A stretch of 64,000 nucleotides of DNA, from assembly GCF_014654675.1 (NCBI RefSeq), contig NZ_BNBC01000004.1, forward strand, positions 100,845-164,844, in the 5' to 3' direction. Numbering within the stretch: the first letter of the stretch is position 1; every line of letters begins with the position of its first letter. The position numbers and the translations under genes were made by a program. This document shows, one piece after another, positions 9,720-17,992 of the stretch. The DNA is from Streptomyces spiralis. Its GTDB lineage: Bacteria; Actinomycetota; Actinomycetes; Streptomycetales; Streptomycetaceae. The notes below the pieces were generated by a model. That model saw only the letters and a program-made list of their open reading frames with translations. It did no database searches and was not told the origin of the DNA.

Positions 9720-11009
9720 TCATCCCTCCCGTGCCGCCGCGCAGACCGCGCGGGCGATCCGTGCCACGTCGTCGTCGCCCGTGACGTACGGCGGCATCGT
9801 GTACACCAGGTCCCGGAACGGCCGCAGCCACACGCCCTCGCGGACGGCGGCCCCGGTCGCCGCCGCCATGTCCACCGCGTGGTCGAGCTGGACGACCCCG
9901 ATGGCGCCGAGGACCCGTACGTCCTTCACCCCGTCGAGCCCGGCCGCCTCGGCCAGACCCGCCCGCAGTCCCGTCTCGATCCGTTCGACCTCCGCGCGCC
10001 AGTCCTGGCCGAGCAGCAGTTCGATCGAGGCACAGGCCACGGCCGCCGCCAGCGGATTGCCCATGAACGTCGGACCGTGCGCCAGCACCGGCACCTCGCC
10101 CCGGGAGATCCCGTCCGCCACGCGCGCGGTGCACAGCGTCGCCGCCATCGTCAGATAACCGCCGGTCAGCGCCTTGCCCACACACATCACGTCGGGTGCC
10201 ACGTCCGCGTGCTCCGCCGCGAACAGCGTGCCGGTGCGGCCGAACCCGGTCGCGATCTCGTCGAACACCAGCAGCACGTCGTGCGCGTCGCACGCCTCGC
10301 GCAGCACCCGCAGATAGGCGGGGGAGTGGAACCGCATTCCGCCCGCGCCCTGCACCACCGGTTCGACGATCACGGCGGCCAGTTCACCGGCATGGCGTTC
10401 GATCAGCTCGTGCAGACGGGTGGCGTACGCCTCGTCGTACTCGGCCGGTGGCGCCTCGGCGAACACCTGACGCGGCAGCACACCGGTCCACAGCTCGTGC
10501 ATCCCGCCCTCGGGATCGCACACGGACATCGGCTGCCAGGTGTCGCCGTGGTAGCCGCCCCGCCAGGTCAGCAGCCGCCGCTTGGCCGGGCGGCCCAGCG
10601 AGCGCCAGTACTGCAGGCACATCTTGACCGCGACCTCGACCGAGACCGAGCCGGAGTCGGCGAGAAAGACATGCTCCAGGCCGTCGGGCGACATGTCGAC
10701 AAGGAGCTTCGCGAGCCGGACGGCCGGCTCGTGGGTGAGTCCGCCGAACATCACATGGCTCATCCGGTCCAGCTGGGCGTGGACGGCCTCGTTGAGCACC
10801 GGGTGGTTGTAGCCGTGGATCGCGGCCCACCAGGACGACATGCCGTCCACCAGTTCGCCCGAACCGTCGGCGAGCTTCAGCCGCACCCCGCTCGCCGACT
10901 CCACGACGAGCGGTTCCTGACGGCCGGGCATCGGGCCGTACGGGTGCCACACGTGCCGCCGGTCGAGCTCCAGCAGCCCGGACACGCTCCGGCCGGGCAG
11001 ATCAGGCAT
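9720..11009 (-). CDS. bioA: adenosylmethionine-8-amino-7-oxononanoate aminotransferase
   Basis: 429 residues, a class III PLP aminotransferase. Visible markers are the N-terminal [13 protein letters not shown], the substrate segment [39 protein letters not shown] and [11 protein letters not shown], with the PLP lysine in the last block. It converts 8-amino-7-oxononanoate to 7,8-diaminopelargonate using SAM as amino donor. The start overlaps the bioB reading frame by eight bases. Length is normal for the family. Confidence 0.95.
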   Translation of the reverse strand: MPDLPGRSVSGLLELDRRHVWHPYGPMPGRQEPLVVESASGVRLKLADGSGELVDGMSSWWAAIHGYNHPVLNEAVHAQLDRMSHVMFGGLTHEPAVRLAKLLVDMSPDGLEHVFLADSGSVSVEVAVKMCLQYWRSLGRPAKRRLLTWRGGYHGDTWQPMSVCDPEGGMHELWTGVLPRQVFAEAPPAEYDEAYATRLHELIERHAGELAAVIVEPVVQGAGGMRFHSPAYLRVLREACDAHDVLLVFDEIATGFGRTGTLFAAEHADVAPDVMCVGKALTGGYLTMAATLCTARVADGISRGEVPVLAHGPTFMGNPLAAAVACASIELLLGQDWRAEVERIETGLRAGLAEAAGLDGVKDVRVLGAIGVVQLDHAVDMAAATGAAVREGVWLRPFRDLVYTMPPYVTGDDDVARIARAVCAAAREG

Positions 11010-12186
11010 TGGGTGCGAGGTCCGTTCCGGCGCCCCGGCGGCGTACGGCGACCAGATCCGTGCGGGGCTCGTTCACCGACGGGGCCGCGTCGGCGGCGGT
11101 ACCGCACACGCCGCCGTCGTGGCAGCCACCGGAGGCGCCGTCGTGGCAGCCATCGGAGGCGTCCTGGTGGCAGCCGCCGGACGCCCGGTGCTCCGGCAGC
11201 GTCACCTGGTCGGCGCCCTCCACCTCGAATCCGGCGTCCGCGATCATCTCCAGGTCGGCCTTGCCGGCCTGGCCCTCGCTGGTCAGGTAGTCACCGAGGA
11301 AGATCGAGTTGGCCAGGTGCAGCGCGAGCGGCTGCATCGTGCGCAGATGCACCTCGCGGCCACCGGCGATCCGGACCTCCACGTCCGGGCAGACGAACCG
11401 GACCATCGCGAGGATCCGCAGGCAGCGCTGCGGGGTGAGGTTCCACTCCTTGGCCAGCGGGGTGCCCTCGAACGGGATCAGGAAGTTCACCGGCACCGAG
11501 TCCGGGTCCAGCTCGCGCAGCGAGAACACCACGTCGACCAGGTCCTCGTCGCTCTCGCCCATGCCGGCGATGAGCCCGGAGCAGGCGGACAGCCCGGCCG
11601 CGTGCGCCTTGGTCACCGTGTCCACCCGGTCGGCGTAGGTGTGGGTGGTGGTGATGTCGCCGTAGGTCGCCTCGGAGGTGTTGAGGTTGTGGTTGTAGGC
11701 GTCGGCCCCGGCCTCGCGCAGCCGTTCGGCCTGGCCGTCGGAGAGCAGCCCGAGACAGGCGCACACCTCGACGCCCTCGTTCTGGTCCTTGATGGCCTTG
11801 ATGGTCTCCGAGACCCGGTCCACGTCACGGTCGGTCGGACCGCGCCCGCTGGCCACCAGGCACACCCGCTTGGCGCCGCCGGCCAGCCCGGCCGCCGCGG
11901 CCTCCGAGGCCTCGTCCGGCTTGAGCCAGGTGTACTTGAGGATGTCCGCCTTCGAGCCGAGCCGCTGGGAGCAGTAGGAGCAGTCCTCGGGGCACAGGCC
12001 CGACTTGAGGTTGACCAGGTAGTTGAGTTTCACCCGTCGGCCGAACCAGTGGCGACGCACCTTTCCGGCCGCCGCCACCACATCGAGCAGGTCGTCGTCG
12101 GAGGTGGCCAGCACGGCCAGAGCTTCCTCGCGGGTCGGCAGCTCGCGCCGAAGCCCCTTGTCCACCAGCGTGTTCAGCAGGTCCAT
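11002..12186 (-). CDS. bioB: biotin synthase with Cys/His-rich C-terminal tail
   Basis: 394 residues. The radical-SAM cluster motif is CPEDCSYC (Cys65, 69, 72), followed by the family blocks [21 protein letters not shown] and GLIAGMGE; these bind the 4Fe-4S cluster, SAM and the second 2Fe-2S cluster. BioB inserts sulfur into dethiobiotin. The ATG at 12186 begins the conserved [12 protein letters not shown]; the frame is open further upstream into the promoter. Unusually, after the conserved core there is a tail of about 60 residues containing three eight-residue repeats of the form ASGGCHDG at about residues 335-358, giving extra Cys and His residues not needed for known catalysis. First gene of bioBAD. 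Confidence 0.95.
   Translation of the reverse strand: MDLLNTLVDKGLRRELPTREEALAVLATSDDDLLDVVAAAGKVRRHWFGRRVKLNYLVNLKSGLCPEDCSYCSQRLGSKADILKYTWLKPDEASEAAAAGLAGGAKRVCLVASGRGPTDRDVDRVSETIKAIKDQNEGVEVCACLGLLSDGQAERLREAGADAYNHNLNTSEATYGDITTTHTYADRVDTVTKAHAAGLSACSGLIAGMGESDEDLVDVVFSLRELDPDSVPVNFLIPFEGTPLAKEWNLTPQRCLRILAMVRFVCPDVEVRIAGGREVHLRTMQPLALHLANSIFLGDYLTSEGQAGKADLEMIADAGFEVEGADQVTLPEHRASGGCHQDASDGCHDGASGGCHDGGVCGTAADAAPSVNEPRTDLVAVRRRGAGTDLAPNA
11113..11184 (-). repeat. three 24-nt tandem units encoding the BioB Cys/His tail
   Basis: Three consecutive 24-nt units (11113-11136, 11137-11160, 11161-11184) lie inside bioB. Each encodes an eight-residue block with one Cys-His pair ([24 protein letters not shown] in protein order), followed by GVCG. 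The first two units are nearly identical, which indicates recent expansion by slippage. Confidence 0.85.
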
Positions 12187-12254
12187 GAGAGTTGATCCTG
12201 TCCTAAGGGAGCGGCCCGGGCCAAGGAGAGTCTGCACAACTACAGACGGTTCGA

Positions 12255-12274
12255 CGTGTGGGTATTGCCACACG
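12255..12274. promoter_or_regulatory. perfect 7-bp inverted repeat in the bioB/bioF divergent promoter
   Basis: CGTGTGG - 6 nt - CCACACG lies 69 bases upstream of bioB and 60 bases upstream of bioF, in the 147-base region that must hold both divergent promoters. A dyad of this size and place is what a dimeric repressor would need to control both transcripts at once. No known BirA or BioQ consensus was recognised in it, so the regulator is unassigned. Confidence 0.55.
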
Positions 12275-12333
12275 ATGCCCGGCTGGTCGTCCGGCTAGTG
12301 TCTGTGCACTGCCTACAAAAGCCCGGAGGAGCC

Positions 12334-13461
12334 ATGGCGTTCGGCTGGATCGACGAGCAGGCGGACGCACGCCGCCGGGCCGGGCTCGTACGGACCCTGC
12401 GCCCTCGCCCGGCCGACACGCCGCTGCTGGACCTGGCGAGCAACGACTACCTGGGGCTGGCCCGCCACCCCGAGGTGACCGAAGCGGCCGCCGCGGCGGC
12501 GCGTACCTGGGGCGGCGGCTCCACCGGCTCCCGGCTCGTCACCGGCACCACCGAGCTGCACACGGAACTGGAGCGCGAGCTGGCCGACTTCTGCGGCTTC
12601 GAGGCTGCGCTCGTGTTCTCCTCCGGATACGCCGCCAACCTCGCCGCGGTCACCGCGCTCGCGCCGCACGGCTCGCTGATCGTCTCCGACGCGGGCAACC
12701 ACGCCTCGCTCATCGACGGCTGCCGGCTGGCCCGCGCCACCACACAGGTCGTCGCGCACGCCGACCCGGAGGCCGTGCGCAAGGCGCTCGGCACCCACGC
12801 CGGCGAGGCGGTCCTCGTCTCCGACACGGTGTTCTCGGTCGACGGCGACGCGGCCCCGCTCGCCGAGTTCGCGATGGCGTGCCGGGAGCACGGCGCGGGA
12901 CTGGTCGTCGACGACGCCCACGGCCTGGGCGTCCTCGGCCCCGGCGGTCGCGGCGCCCCGCACGCAGCGGGGCTGGCGGGCGCCGACGACGTGGTGGTGA
13001 CGGCCACGCTGTCCAAGTCGCTCGGCAGCCAGGGCGGGGCCGTGCTAGGACCCGCCCGGGTGATCGAACACCTGATCAACGCGGCCCGGACGTTCATCTT
13101 CGACACGGGCCTGGCCCCCGCCGCGGCAGGGGCGGCCCTGGCCGCCCTGAGACTGCTGCGCCGCGAGCCGGAGCGGGCGGCGCGGGCGCGCACGGTGGCG
13201 ACCGAACTGCACGCACGCCTGACCGCCGCGGGGCTCGAGGCGGTACGCCCGGACGCCGCGGTGGTCTCCGTGCGCGCGCCGTCCCCGGAGAGCGCCGTGC
13301 GCTGGGCGGCCGACTGCCGTGCGGCGGGCCTGGCCGTGGGCTGCTTCCGTCCTCCTTCCGTGCCCGACGGCATCTCACGGCTCCGGCTGACCGCCCGTGC
13401 CGACCTCTCCGGGGCTCAGATCGAACGCGCGGTACGGGTGATCGGCGAAACGCGGCCATGA
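12334..13461 (+). CDS. bioF: 8-amino-7-oxononanoate synthase
   Basis: 375 residues, an alpha-oxoamine synthase. Markers are LDLASNDYLGLARHPEV, GSTGSRLVTGTTELHTELE, DDAHGLGVLGPGGRG and the PLP-lysine block VTATLSKSLGSQGG. It condenses pimeloyl-thioester with alanine. The ATG at 12334 is preceded by GGAGGAG at good spacing; an upstream in-frame ATG at 12256 falls inside the operator dyad and was rejected. Divergent from bioBAD, so all four late biotin genes are clustered here, while the pimeloyl-supplying genes are not in the window. Confidence 0.94.
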   Translation: MAFGWIDEQADARRRAGLVRTLRPRPADTPLLDLASNDYLGLARHPEVTEAAAAAARTWGGGSTGSRLVTGTTELHTELERELADFCGFEAALVFSSGYAANLAAVTALAPHGSLIVSDAGNHASLIDGCRLARATTQVVAHADPEAVRKALGTHAGEAVLVSDTVFSVDGDAAPLAEFAMACREHGAGLVVDDAHGLGVLGPGGRGAPHAAGLAGADDVVVTATLSKSLGSQGGAVLGPARVIEHLINAARTFIFDTGLAPAAAGAALAALRLLRREPERAARARTVATELHARLTAAGLEAVRPDAAVVSVRAPSPESAVRWAADCRAAGLAVGCFRPPSVPDGISRLRLTARADLSGAQIERAVRVIGETRP

Positions 13462-13499
13462 GTCGGCGTGACACGGCCGTGCGCCACCGGATACGGACC

Positions 13500-13730
13500 T
13501 CAGATGCGGTGCACCGCGGCCGTGAAGTCCGCCCAGCTCTCAGGGGAGAAGAGCAGTGCGGGTCCGGCCGGGTCCTTGGAGTCGCGCACGGCGAGCAGTC
13601 CTTCGCACGGCCCTGAGGCCGGCCGGGCCGTCTCGACGCAGTTGTTGGCTCCCGTGCTGTAGCTGCTGCGCAGCCACCGCACACCGTGCAGATCGGTAGG
13701 GGAAGGTACGTGCCCCAGCAAAGCGGACAT
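13500..13730 (-). CDS. DUF397 domain protein
   Basis: 76 residues carrying the complete DUF397 signature: WLRSSYSTGANNCVE, VRDSKDPAGPALLFSPESW and a terminal F-x-x-A-V. These small proteins are abundant in streptomycetes and are nearly always next to a WhiJ-like XRE regulator, which they are thought to antagonise or partner. Here the XRE gene is immediately upstream, 32 bases away on the same strand. Biochemical function unknown. Confidence 0.9.
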   Translation of the reverse strand: MSALLGHVPSPTDLHGVRWLRSSYSTGANNCVETARPASGPCEGLLAVRDSKDPAGPALLFSPESWADFTAAVHRI

Positions 13731-13762
13731 GGTGCCTCCTTACGCGGTTGCGTGCCGTGCCG

Positions 13763-14623
13763 TCACTTGTCGTGGTGTATCGCGGCGATGAAGTCCAGCG
13801 AGTCCTCGATCGAAAGCGCGTGGTACCGAAGGGAGTTGAAGGCCTCGGTGTAGGCCTCTAGGTCTTCTTTCCGTTCGAGATGGAGGCTACTCGTCAAGTG
13901 GTCGAGAACAACGACGTCCAGATCAGAAGTGTTCGAAAATGAAAAGATTACGAAAGGACCGGTGATGCCGATATGCGCCCCGGCGGCGAACGGCAGTACC
14001 TGGAGCCGGACTTGGGGCAGTCGCGCCGCCCTGGTCAGGCGTTCCAGCTGCCGCGCCATCACCTCCGGCCCGCCGACCTCCCGGCGCAGCACCGCCTCGT
14101 CGAGCACGGCGTGCAGCTCCAGCGGAGGATCGGCCCGCAGCACGTCCTGCCGGGCCAGCCGCACCTCCACCAGGGCGTCCAGCCGGTCGTCGTCGGGTCC
14201 GTCCACGGCCGCCCGGGTCACCGCGCGGGCGTACTCCGGGGTCTGCAACAGCCCCGGGACCACCGAGGTCTCCAGGGTGCGCATCGCGGTGGCCTGTGAC
14301 TCCAGGCTGATGAAGTCCCGGTACGTCGGCGGCAGTACGCCCCGATAGGCGTGCCACCAGTGCTGCCGTTCGTCGCCGTCGTCGGAGCCCGCCAGCACCA
14401 TGAGCAGATCGCGCAGCTGGGAGTCGCGGACCGCGTAGGCGTCCAGCAGTAACCGCACATCGGCCGGTTTGACCCCGCTCGCGCCGGTCTCGATCCTGCT
14501 CACCTTCGACTGGTGCCAGCCCACCAGTCGGGCCGCCTCACCACTGGTGAGGCCCGCACCGGCGCGCAGCGCGCGCAGTTCGGCGCCCAGCTTGCGGCGG
14601 CGCACCGCGGGACCGTGCTGCAT
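13763..14623 (-). CDS. WhiJ/AbaA-like XRE regulator (HTH + DUF5753), TTA codon
   Basis: 286 residues. An N-terminal helix-turn-helix (about residues 10-65, LGAELRALRAGAGLTSGEAARLVGWHQSKVSRIETG) is followed by a DUF5753-type C-terminal domain (residues about 95-280). The family includes WhiJ, a regulator of sporulation, and Scr1. The ATG at 14623 has the ribosome site AAGGAG; the frame is open 89 codons further upstream without similarity. A TTA leucine codon occurs at codon 58, so translation should depend on the bldA tRNA and rise late in development. It forms the standard trio with the DUF397 gene downstream and the divergent HATPase gene upstream. Confidence 0.9.
   Translation of the reverse strand: MQHGPAVRRRKLGAELRALRAGAGLTSGEAARLVGWHQSKVSRIETGASGVKPADVRLLLDAYAVRDSQLRDLLMVLAGSDDGDERQHWWHAYRGVLPPTYRDFISLESQATAMRTLETSVVPGLLQTPEYARAVTRAAVDGPDDDRLDALVEVRLARQDVLRADPPLELHAVLDEAVLRREVGGPEVMARQLERLTRAARLPQVRLQVLPFAAGAHIGITGPFVIFSFSNTSDLDVVVLDHLTSSLHLERKEDLEAYTEAFNSLRYHALSIEDSLDFIAAIHHDK
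14450..14452 (-). promoter_or_regulatory. in-frame TTA codon in the XRE regulator (bldA control)
   Basis: Read on the minus strand, codon 58 of the XRE gene is TTA, within the helix-turn-helix domain (residues VRLLLD). TTA is very rare in Streptomyces and is decoded only by the developmentally regulated bldA tRNA. Confidence 0.85.
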
Positions 14624-14861
14624 CGACTGCTCCTTACTCCGTCCGGGCTCCCGGTGACAGCCTCCGCAAACCCGCGCCAAATCCGCTCTGCCGTCGCACA
14701 GTTCACCGCTTCGAGCGACAGATATATGCACATCTTGGTGGATCGCCACCCGTGACCGGCCCTGTGGTGGCAGTCTGACGGCGAAGCACCAGTCCGGGAC
14801 CGTACTCGAACCATCCGCTCCGTGTCGGACCCCGGTCCCGTGGGAAAGGGACGACGTCGCC

Positions 14862-15320
14862 ATGGCAGACCATCTGGAAGCATCCGTCACTCTGCCGAGC
14901 GATCCCGCCTCGGTCGCCGCCGCCCGAACCTATGCGGTGGGCACCCTGACGGAGTGGGGCCTGCCGTCGGACACGGAGACCGCCGAGACCGTACGGCTCA
15001 TCGTCTCCGAACTCGCCACCAACGCCGTACAGCACACCCTCGGGCAGTCACCCACCTTCACGGTGGACCTGGTCCTGGAACGTGACGAACAGCTGCGCAT
15101 CGGGGTGACCGACAGCCACCCGCGCTTCCCCAAACGACTGCCGGCCGCCGTCCAGCAGGACAACGGCCGGGGGATGGTGATCATCCGGTGGCTCACCGCG
15201 GAGTGCGGCGGCACCCTCACCGTGCGCCCCACTCGTGAGGGCGGCAAGACGGTCTGGATCGAGCTCCCGTGGACCTTCGAGGACCGCCCGGTGACGACGG
15301 CGGGCAGACGGGAGTCGTAG
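14862..15320 (+). CDS. anti-sigma-type ATP-binding protein (HATPase_c)
   Basis: 152 residues, a single GHKL ATPase domain of the RsbW/SpoIIAB type. The N box is IVSELATNAVQHT, the G1 region VTDSHPRFPKR and the G2 region NGRGMVII. Such proteins can phosphorylate anti-anti-sigma factors or bind sigma factors; the many streptomycete copies are mostly uncharacterised. It is divergent from the XRE/DUF397 pair, with 238 bases between the starts, and completes the regulatory trio. No sigma or anti-anti-sigma gene is adjacent. Confidence 0.88.
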   Translation: MADHLEASVTLPSDPASVAAARTYAVGTLTEWGLPSDTETAETVRLIVSELATNAVQHTLGQSPTFTVDLVLERDEQLRIGVTDSHPRFPKRLPAAVQQDNGRGMVIIRWLTAECGGTLTVRPTREGGKTVWIELPWTFEDRPVTTAGRRES

Positions 15321-15401
15321 AGGGGTCTCGCCCGCCCTCCGGGCGCGGGCAGGGGCCGGCCCGGCGGGCGCGGCCGGCGCGGCTGACGGGATGCGTGGCA
15401 G

Positions 15402-15446
15402 CCCGAGGCGGTGGCGGTGGCCCAACGGCCCCGCCACCGCCTCGGG
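15402..15446. terminator. strong bidirectional hairpin between convergent genes
   Basis: A perfect 16-bp stem (CCCGAGGCGGTGGCGG pairing with its complement) encloses a short loop that can itself pair. It sits between the stops of the HATPase gene and the convergent NlpC/P60 gene, four bases from the latter. No U-tract, as usual in Streptomyces. Confidence 0.8.
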
Positions 15447-15450
15447 CTCG

Positions 15451-15924
15451 TCAGCTGACCCGGCCGTACCAGACGCTCCGGGTCCAGATCTTCTGCAGCC
15501 GCACGACGTCCCCGGTCTTCGGGGCGTGCCAGATCTTGCCGCCGCCGGCGTAGATGCCGACGTGGTAGACGTACGAGCCCGAGTGGAAGAACACGAGGTC
15601 CCCGGCCCTGCGGCTGCGTGAGGAGATGTGGCGGGTCTTGTTGTACTGCTGGGCGGCCGTGCGCGGCAGCTTCTTGCCCGCCTTCTTGAACGAGTACAGC
15701 GTGAGCCCGGAGCAGTCGAACCTGCGCGGACCGGTCGCTCCCCACTGATAGGGGGAGCCCTTCTTGGACGCCGCGATCTTGAGCGCCTTCGTCGCCAGGG
15801 TCGCGGCCGAGGCGTCCGGTGCGAAGCCCGGTACCACGATCGAGCCACCCACGGCGGCGATGGTCAGGGCCGAGGCCGTGCCGGCCCGGGCCATGAACGA
15901 CGGGACACGATTGAGCGCAGTCAT
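15451..15924 (-). CDS. secreted NlpC/P60 peptidoglycan endopeptidase
   Basis: 157 residues. A signal peptide (ASALTIAAVGGSIVVPG, ending near ASAA) leads to a single NlpC/P60 domain with the catalytic cysteine in RRFDCSGLTLYSFKKAG and the histidine in YVYHVGIYAGGGKIWHAP. It is expected to cleave D-Glu-meso-DAP or similar bonds in cell-wall peptides. The ATG at 15924 is preceded by AAGGG. The 5' leader contains a c-di-AMP riboswitch, the control found on many streptomycete cell-wall hydrolase genes, so expression should fall when c-di-AMP is high. Confidence 0.9.
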   Translation of the reverse strand: MTALNRVPSFMARAGTASALTIAAVGGSIVVPGFAPDASAATLATKALKIAASKKGSPYQWGATGPRRFDCSGLTLYSFKKAGKKLPRTAAQQYNKTRHISSRSRRAGDLVFFHSGSYVYHVGIYAGGGKIWHAPKTGDVVRLQKIWTRSVWYGRVS

Positions 15925-15935
15925 GCGCAACCCTT

Positions 15936-16070
15936 CGTCAGCCGCCTGTGAAGGATGACCTGTCGGATTCGGGCTGGCGAAGTAGCCCGGCCGCGTCGGA
16001 CGCGGCTTCACCCCAAGGGCTGCTCGACCCGGCCATGGCGTGACCGAACCGGCGACCCGTCGTGCTCGGG
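15936..16070 (-). promoter_or_regulatory. c-di-AMP riboswitch (ydaO/yuaA type) upstream of NlpC/P60 gene
   Basis: Reading the minus strand from about 16070, the leader contains CTTGGGGTGAAGCCGCG, a variable GC-rich stem, GGGCTACTTCGCCAGCCCGAA, then the 3' elements TCCGACAGGTCATC and ACAGGCGGCTGACG. These match in order the conserved segments of the ydaO family (the GGGGTGA, CCGAAYCCGACAG and AGGCG elements). The family binds c-di-AMP and turns genes off. The ribosome site AAGGG at 15931-15935 abuts the 3' end of the aptamer. The 5' boundary is approximate. Confidence 0.85.
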
Positions 16071-16147
16071 TCCTCCACTCCTGCCGATCCACTGCCGTCG
16101 ACCGGTCGTCCGGGCGGCGGCAGGACTCGGCGTCCGCCCGGACCGCC

Positions 16148-16167
16148 CCGCCGCTGCGGCGGGGGCT
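16148..16167. other. GC-rich hairpin upstream of the riboswitch
   Basis: An 8-bp inverted repeat (CCCCGCCG / CGGCGGGG with a 3-nt loop) lies upstream of the aptamer on the NlpC/P60 leader side. It may terminate upstream transcription or structure the long leader. Confidence 0.4.
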
Positions 16168-16480
16168 TGTCGTCAGACAGGGATCTTGGCTCACGGATGT
16201 CCGAAAATCCCAACGGAACCGGGGATTTGTGTTGTTACTCACCACTCATCCGTTCGGGTGGACACCCATGCCTTCGAACGTCTGTCGCCTTCCGGGGTGA
16301 GGCCCGGACCAGCGCCGTAACACCTCATTGCGCCAAGTGGGGCAGGCGCGTTGCGCAACCGCTGCGGCCCCGAGAAAGGAAGGTCGTTTCCACCGAAAGG
16401 CGGTACGTCATTTGGTCCGTTCCGGTCTATCTGCGCGCGCCGTGTCCCCCTCGTCCGGCTGTTGTGCGGCTGTGGGGGCG

Positions 16481-16789
16481 TCAACTCGGGCCGTCGGGGG
16501 GCACGGTGACACGGGATGTGCGCCGGTCGCCGTCCAGGATCCGCAGCGCCCGCGCAAGCGTCGCCGCGTGCAGCTCCGTCTCGCCCCGCTGGTGCATCAG
16601 CGTCAGCGCGTCGCGCAGCTCGGCCGCCCTGCCGACCAGGGCCTGGGCGGCCCTCAGGCCCCGGTAGGTGTCGCCGGACCGGCCCGGGTTGATCCGGCCG
16701 AGCAGGTCCACCACGTCGAGGTAACGGTCGATCAGTTCCGCCTCGGCGCGGGTCAGCGCGGGCAGCGGCGGCAGCTCGGGCGGCAGCAT
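16481..16789 (-). CDS. hypothetical protein in clpP-like operon
   Basis: 102 residues, mostly helical, with no recognised domain. It begins MLPPELPPLPALTRAEAELIDRY and contains a second helical block AALVGRAAELRD-like region followed by LHAATLARALRILDGDRR. There is no signal peptide or membrane segment. Its start lies seven bases after the stop of the ClpP-like gene, so it is cotranscribed and probably translationally coupled; an adaptor or partner of that protein is possible but unproven. Confidence 0.65.
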   Translation of the reverse strand: MLPPELPPLPALTRAEAELIDRYLDVVDLLGRINPGRSGDTYRGLRAAQALVGRAAELRDALTLMHQRGETELHAATLARALRILDGDRRTSRVTVPPDGPS

Positions 16790-16796
16790 CGACGGC

Positions 16797-17432
16797 TCAT
16801 CCCGCGTCCGGTGCGGTCCGTACGGCGTCGCGGCCCGGGACGATCCGGTCCACCAGCCCGTACTCCAGCGCGCCCCGCGCGTCCAGGATCCGCTCGCGGT
16901 CCAGGTCCGCGGCCACCTGCTCCGGGGCGCGCCCGGTGTGCCGTACGAGCATGTCCTCCAGGCGGGCCCGCACGCGCAGCAGCTCCTCCGCCCGGACCGT
17001 CAGGTCCGACACCTGCCCCTCCACCGGCTCGGGCAGCGACGGCTGCCGCAGCACCATCCGCGCCCCGGGCAGCGCGGACCGCTTGCCCGGCGCGCCCGCG
17101 GCCAGCAGCAGGGCGGCGGTGGCGACGGCCTGGCCCAGGCAGACCGTCGCCACGTCGCAGGCGACGAAGGCCATCGTGTCGTGGATCGCCGCCATGGCCT
17201 CGAAGGAGCCGCCGGGCGAGTTGATGTACAGCGAGATGTCCCGGTCGGGGTTCTGGTGCTCGAGGTGGACGAGCTGTGCGATGACGTCGTTCGCCGAGGT
17301 GTCGTCGATCGGCGTGCCGAGCAGGACGATCCGTTCCTCCAGGAGTTTGGCGTACGGATCCAGCGTGCGTCGTCCGGCGCTCGTGAGCTCGGTGAACTCC
17401 GGCAGGACGTGGTGGTCGGACGGTCGGTTCAT
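16797..17432 (-). CDS. ClpP-like protein lacking the catalytic triad
   Basis: 211 residues with a clear ClpP fold: [62 protein letters not shown] and [16 protein letters not shown]. Aligned with E. coli ClpP, the nucleophile Ser97 becomes Ala104, His122 becomes Arg129 and Asp171 becomes Glu180, so all three catalytic residues are replaced while the oxyanion Gly-Gly and scaffold are kept. It is therefore unlikely to be a peptidase and may assemble into mixed Clp barrels or act as a scaffold. The ATG at 17432 is preceded by GGAGGG. It is followed by the 102-residue hypothetical gene and is divergent from the ANTAR gene. Confidence 0.9.
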   Translation of the reverse strand: MNRPSDHHVLPEFTELTSAGRRTLDPYAKLLEERIVLLGTPIDDTSANDVIAQLVHLEHQNPDRDISLYINSPGGSFEAMAAIHDTMAFVACDVATVCLGQAVATAALLLAAGAPGKRSALPGARMVLRQPSLPEPVEGQVSDLTVRAEELLRVRARLEDMLVRHTGRAPEQVAADLDRERILDARGALEYGLVDRIVPGRDAVRTAPDAG

Positions 17433-17455
17433 GGCGCATCCCTCCAGAAAGAGAT

Positions 17456-17472
17456 CTGTAAAAAATGTACAG
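17456..17472. promoter_or_regulatory. inverted repeat upstream of the ClpP-like gene
   Basis: CTGTA - 7 nt A-rich - TACAG lies 24 bases before the ClpP-like start, in an otherwise GC-rich region. The minus strand also gives TACATT as a possible -10 hexamer here. It differs from the known ClgR and PopR sites of clp genes. Confidence 0.4.
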
Positions 17473-17600
17473 GACGTACGTGCGTCGATGGGGAATGCAG
17501 TCGGGGATGGCGCGGTGATTCTGTCTCCGGTCGTGCTCGGCAGGCTCCTGGAGCAAGCTGGAGATGGAACTCCGGCCGCTCGACGACCCAGGAGATCTCC

Positions 17601-17960
17601 ATGGCGTTCTTCGCGATTTCCCGGTGGCATCCCCTCCAGCCGCTCTCCGTGACCGATCTCGTGCTGGAACACGAGCGGCTGCACGAGGAGATCGGCCAGC
17701 TGCGGCACGCCGTGACCTCGCACGCCGTCATCGACCAGGCCATCGGTGCGGTGGTGGCCTTCGCCGGGGTGCCGCCCGACGACGCCTGGCGGGTGCTGCG
17801 GGAGGTCTCGCAGCGCACGAACACCAAGGTGCGCACGGTCGCCGAACACGTCCTGAAGTTCGCGCAGGGCGGCGCGCTGTCCGACACCGAGCTGGAGGAG
17901 CTGAGGCGGGCGCTCGACCGGCACGCGGAGGGCCTGCCCGTGGGCCGTTCCGAGCCCTGA
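17601..17960 (+). CDS. ANTAR-domain protein
   Basis: 119 residues. The central part, from [23 protein letters not shown] to [17 protein letters not shown], has the layout of the ANTAR fold, a three-helix RNA-binding module that promotes antitermination: the conserved [21 protein letters not shown] and the N-T-K-V-R-x-V-A motif are present. No GAF or receiver domain is attached, so its signal input is unclear. ATG at 17601 follows AGGAG. It is divergent from the ClpP-like gene with 168 bases between starts. Confidence 0.82.
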   Translation: MAFFAISRWHPLQPLSVTDLVLEHERLHEEIGQLRHAVTSHAVIDQAIGAVVAFAGVPPDDAWRVLREVSQRTNTKVRTVAEHVLKFAQGGALSDTELEELRRALDRHAEGLPVGRSEP

Positions 17961-17992
17961 GGGCGACCGCGAACGCCCCGTAAGGTGGGTGT

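Noticed and set aside
10150..10152. Apparent TTA codon in bioA
   Set aside because: In the coding frame the bases read GGT TAT CTG, so the triplet is out of frame. The same applies to ddaH, tetR, the SpoIIE-like gene and one site in the amidase.
16260..16480. A small gene between the NlpC leader and the 102-residue gene
   Set aside because: Open frames here lack a ribosome site and any family resemblance; the region is probably the promoter of the riboswitch transcript.
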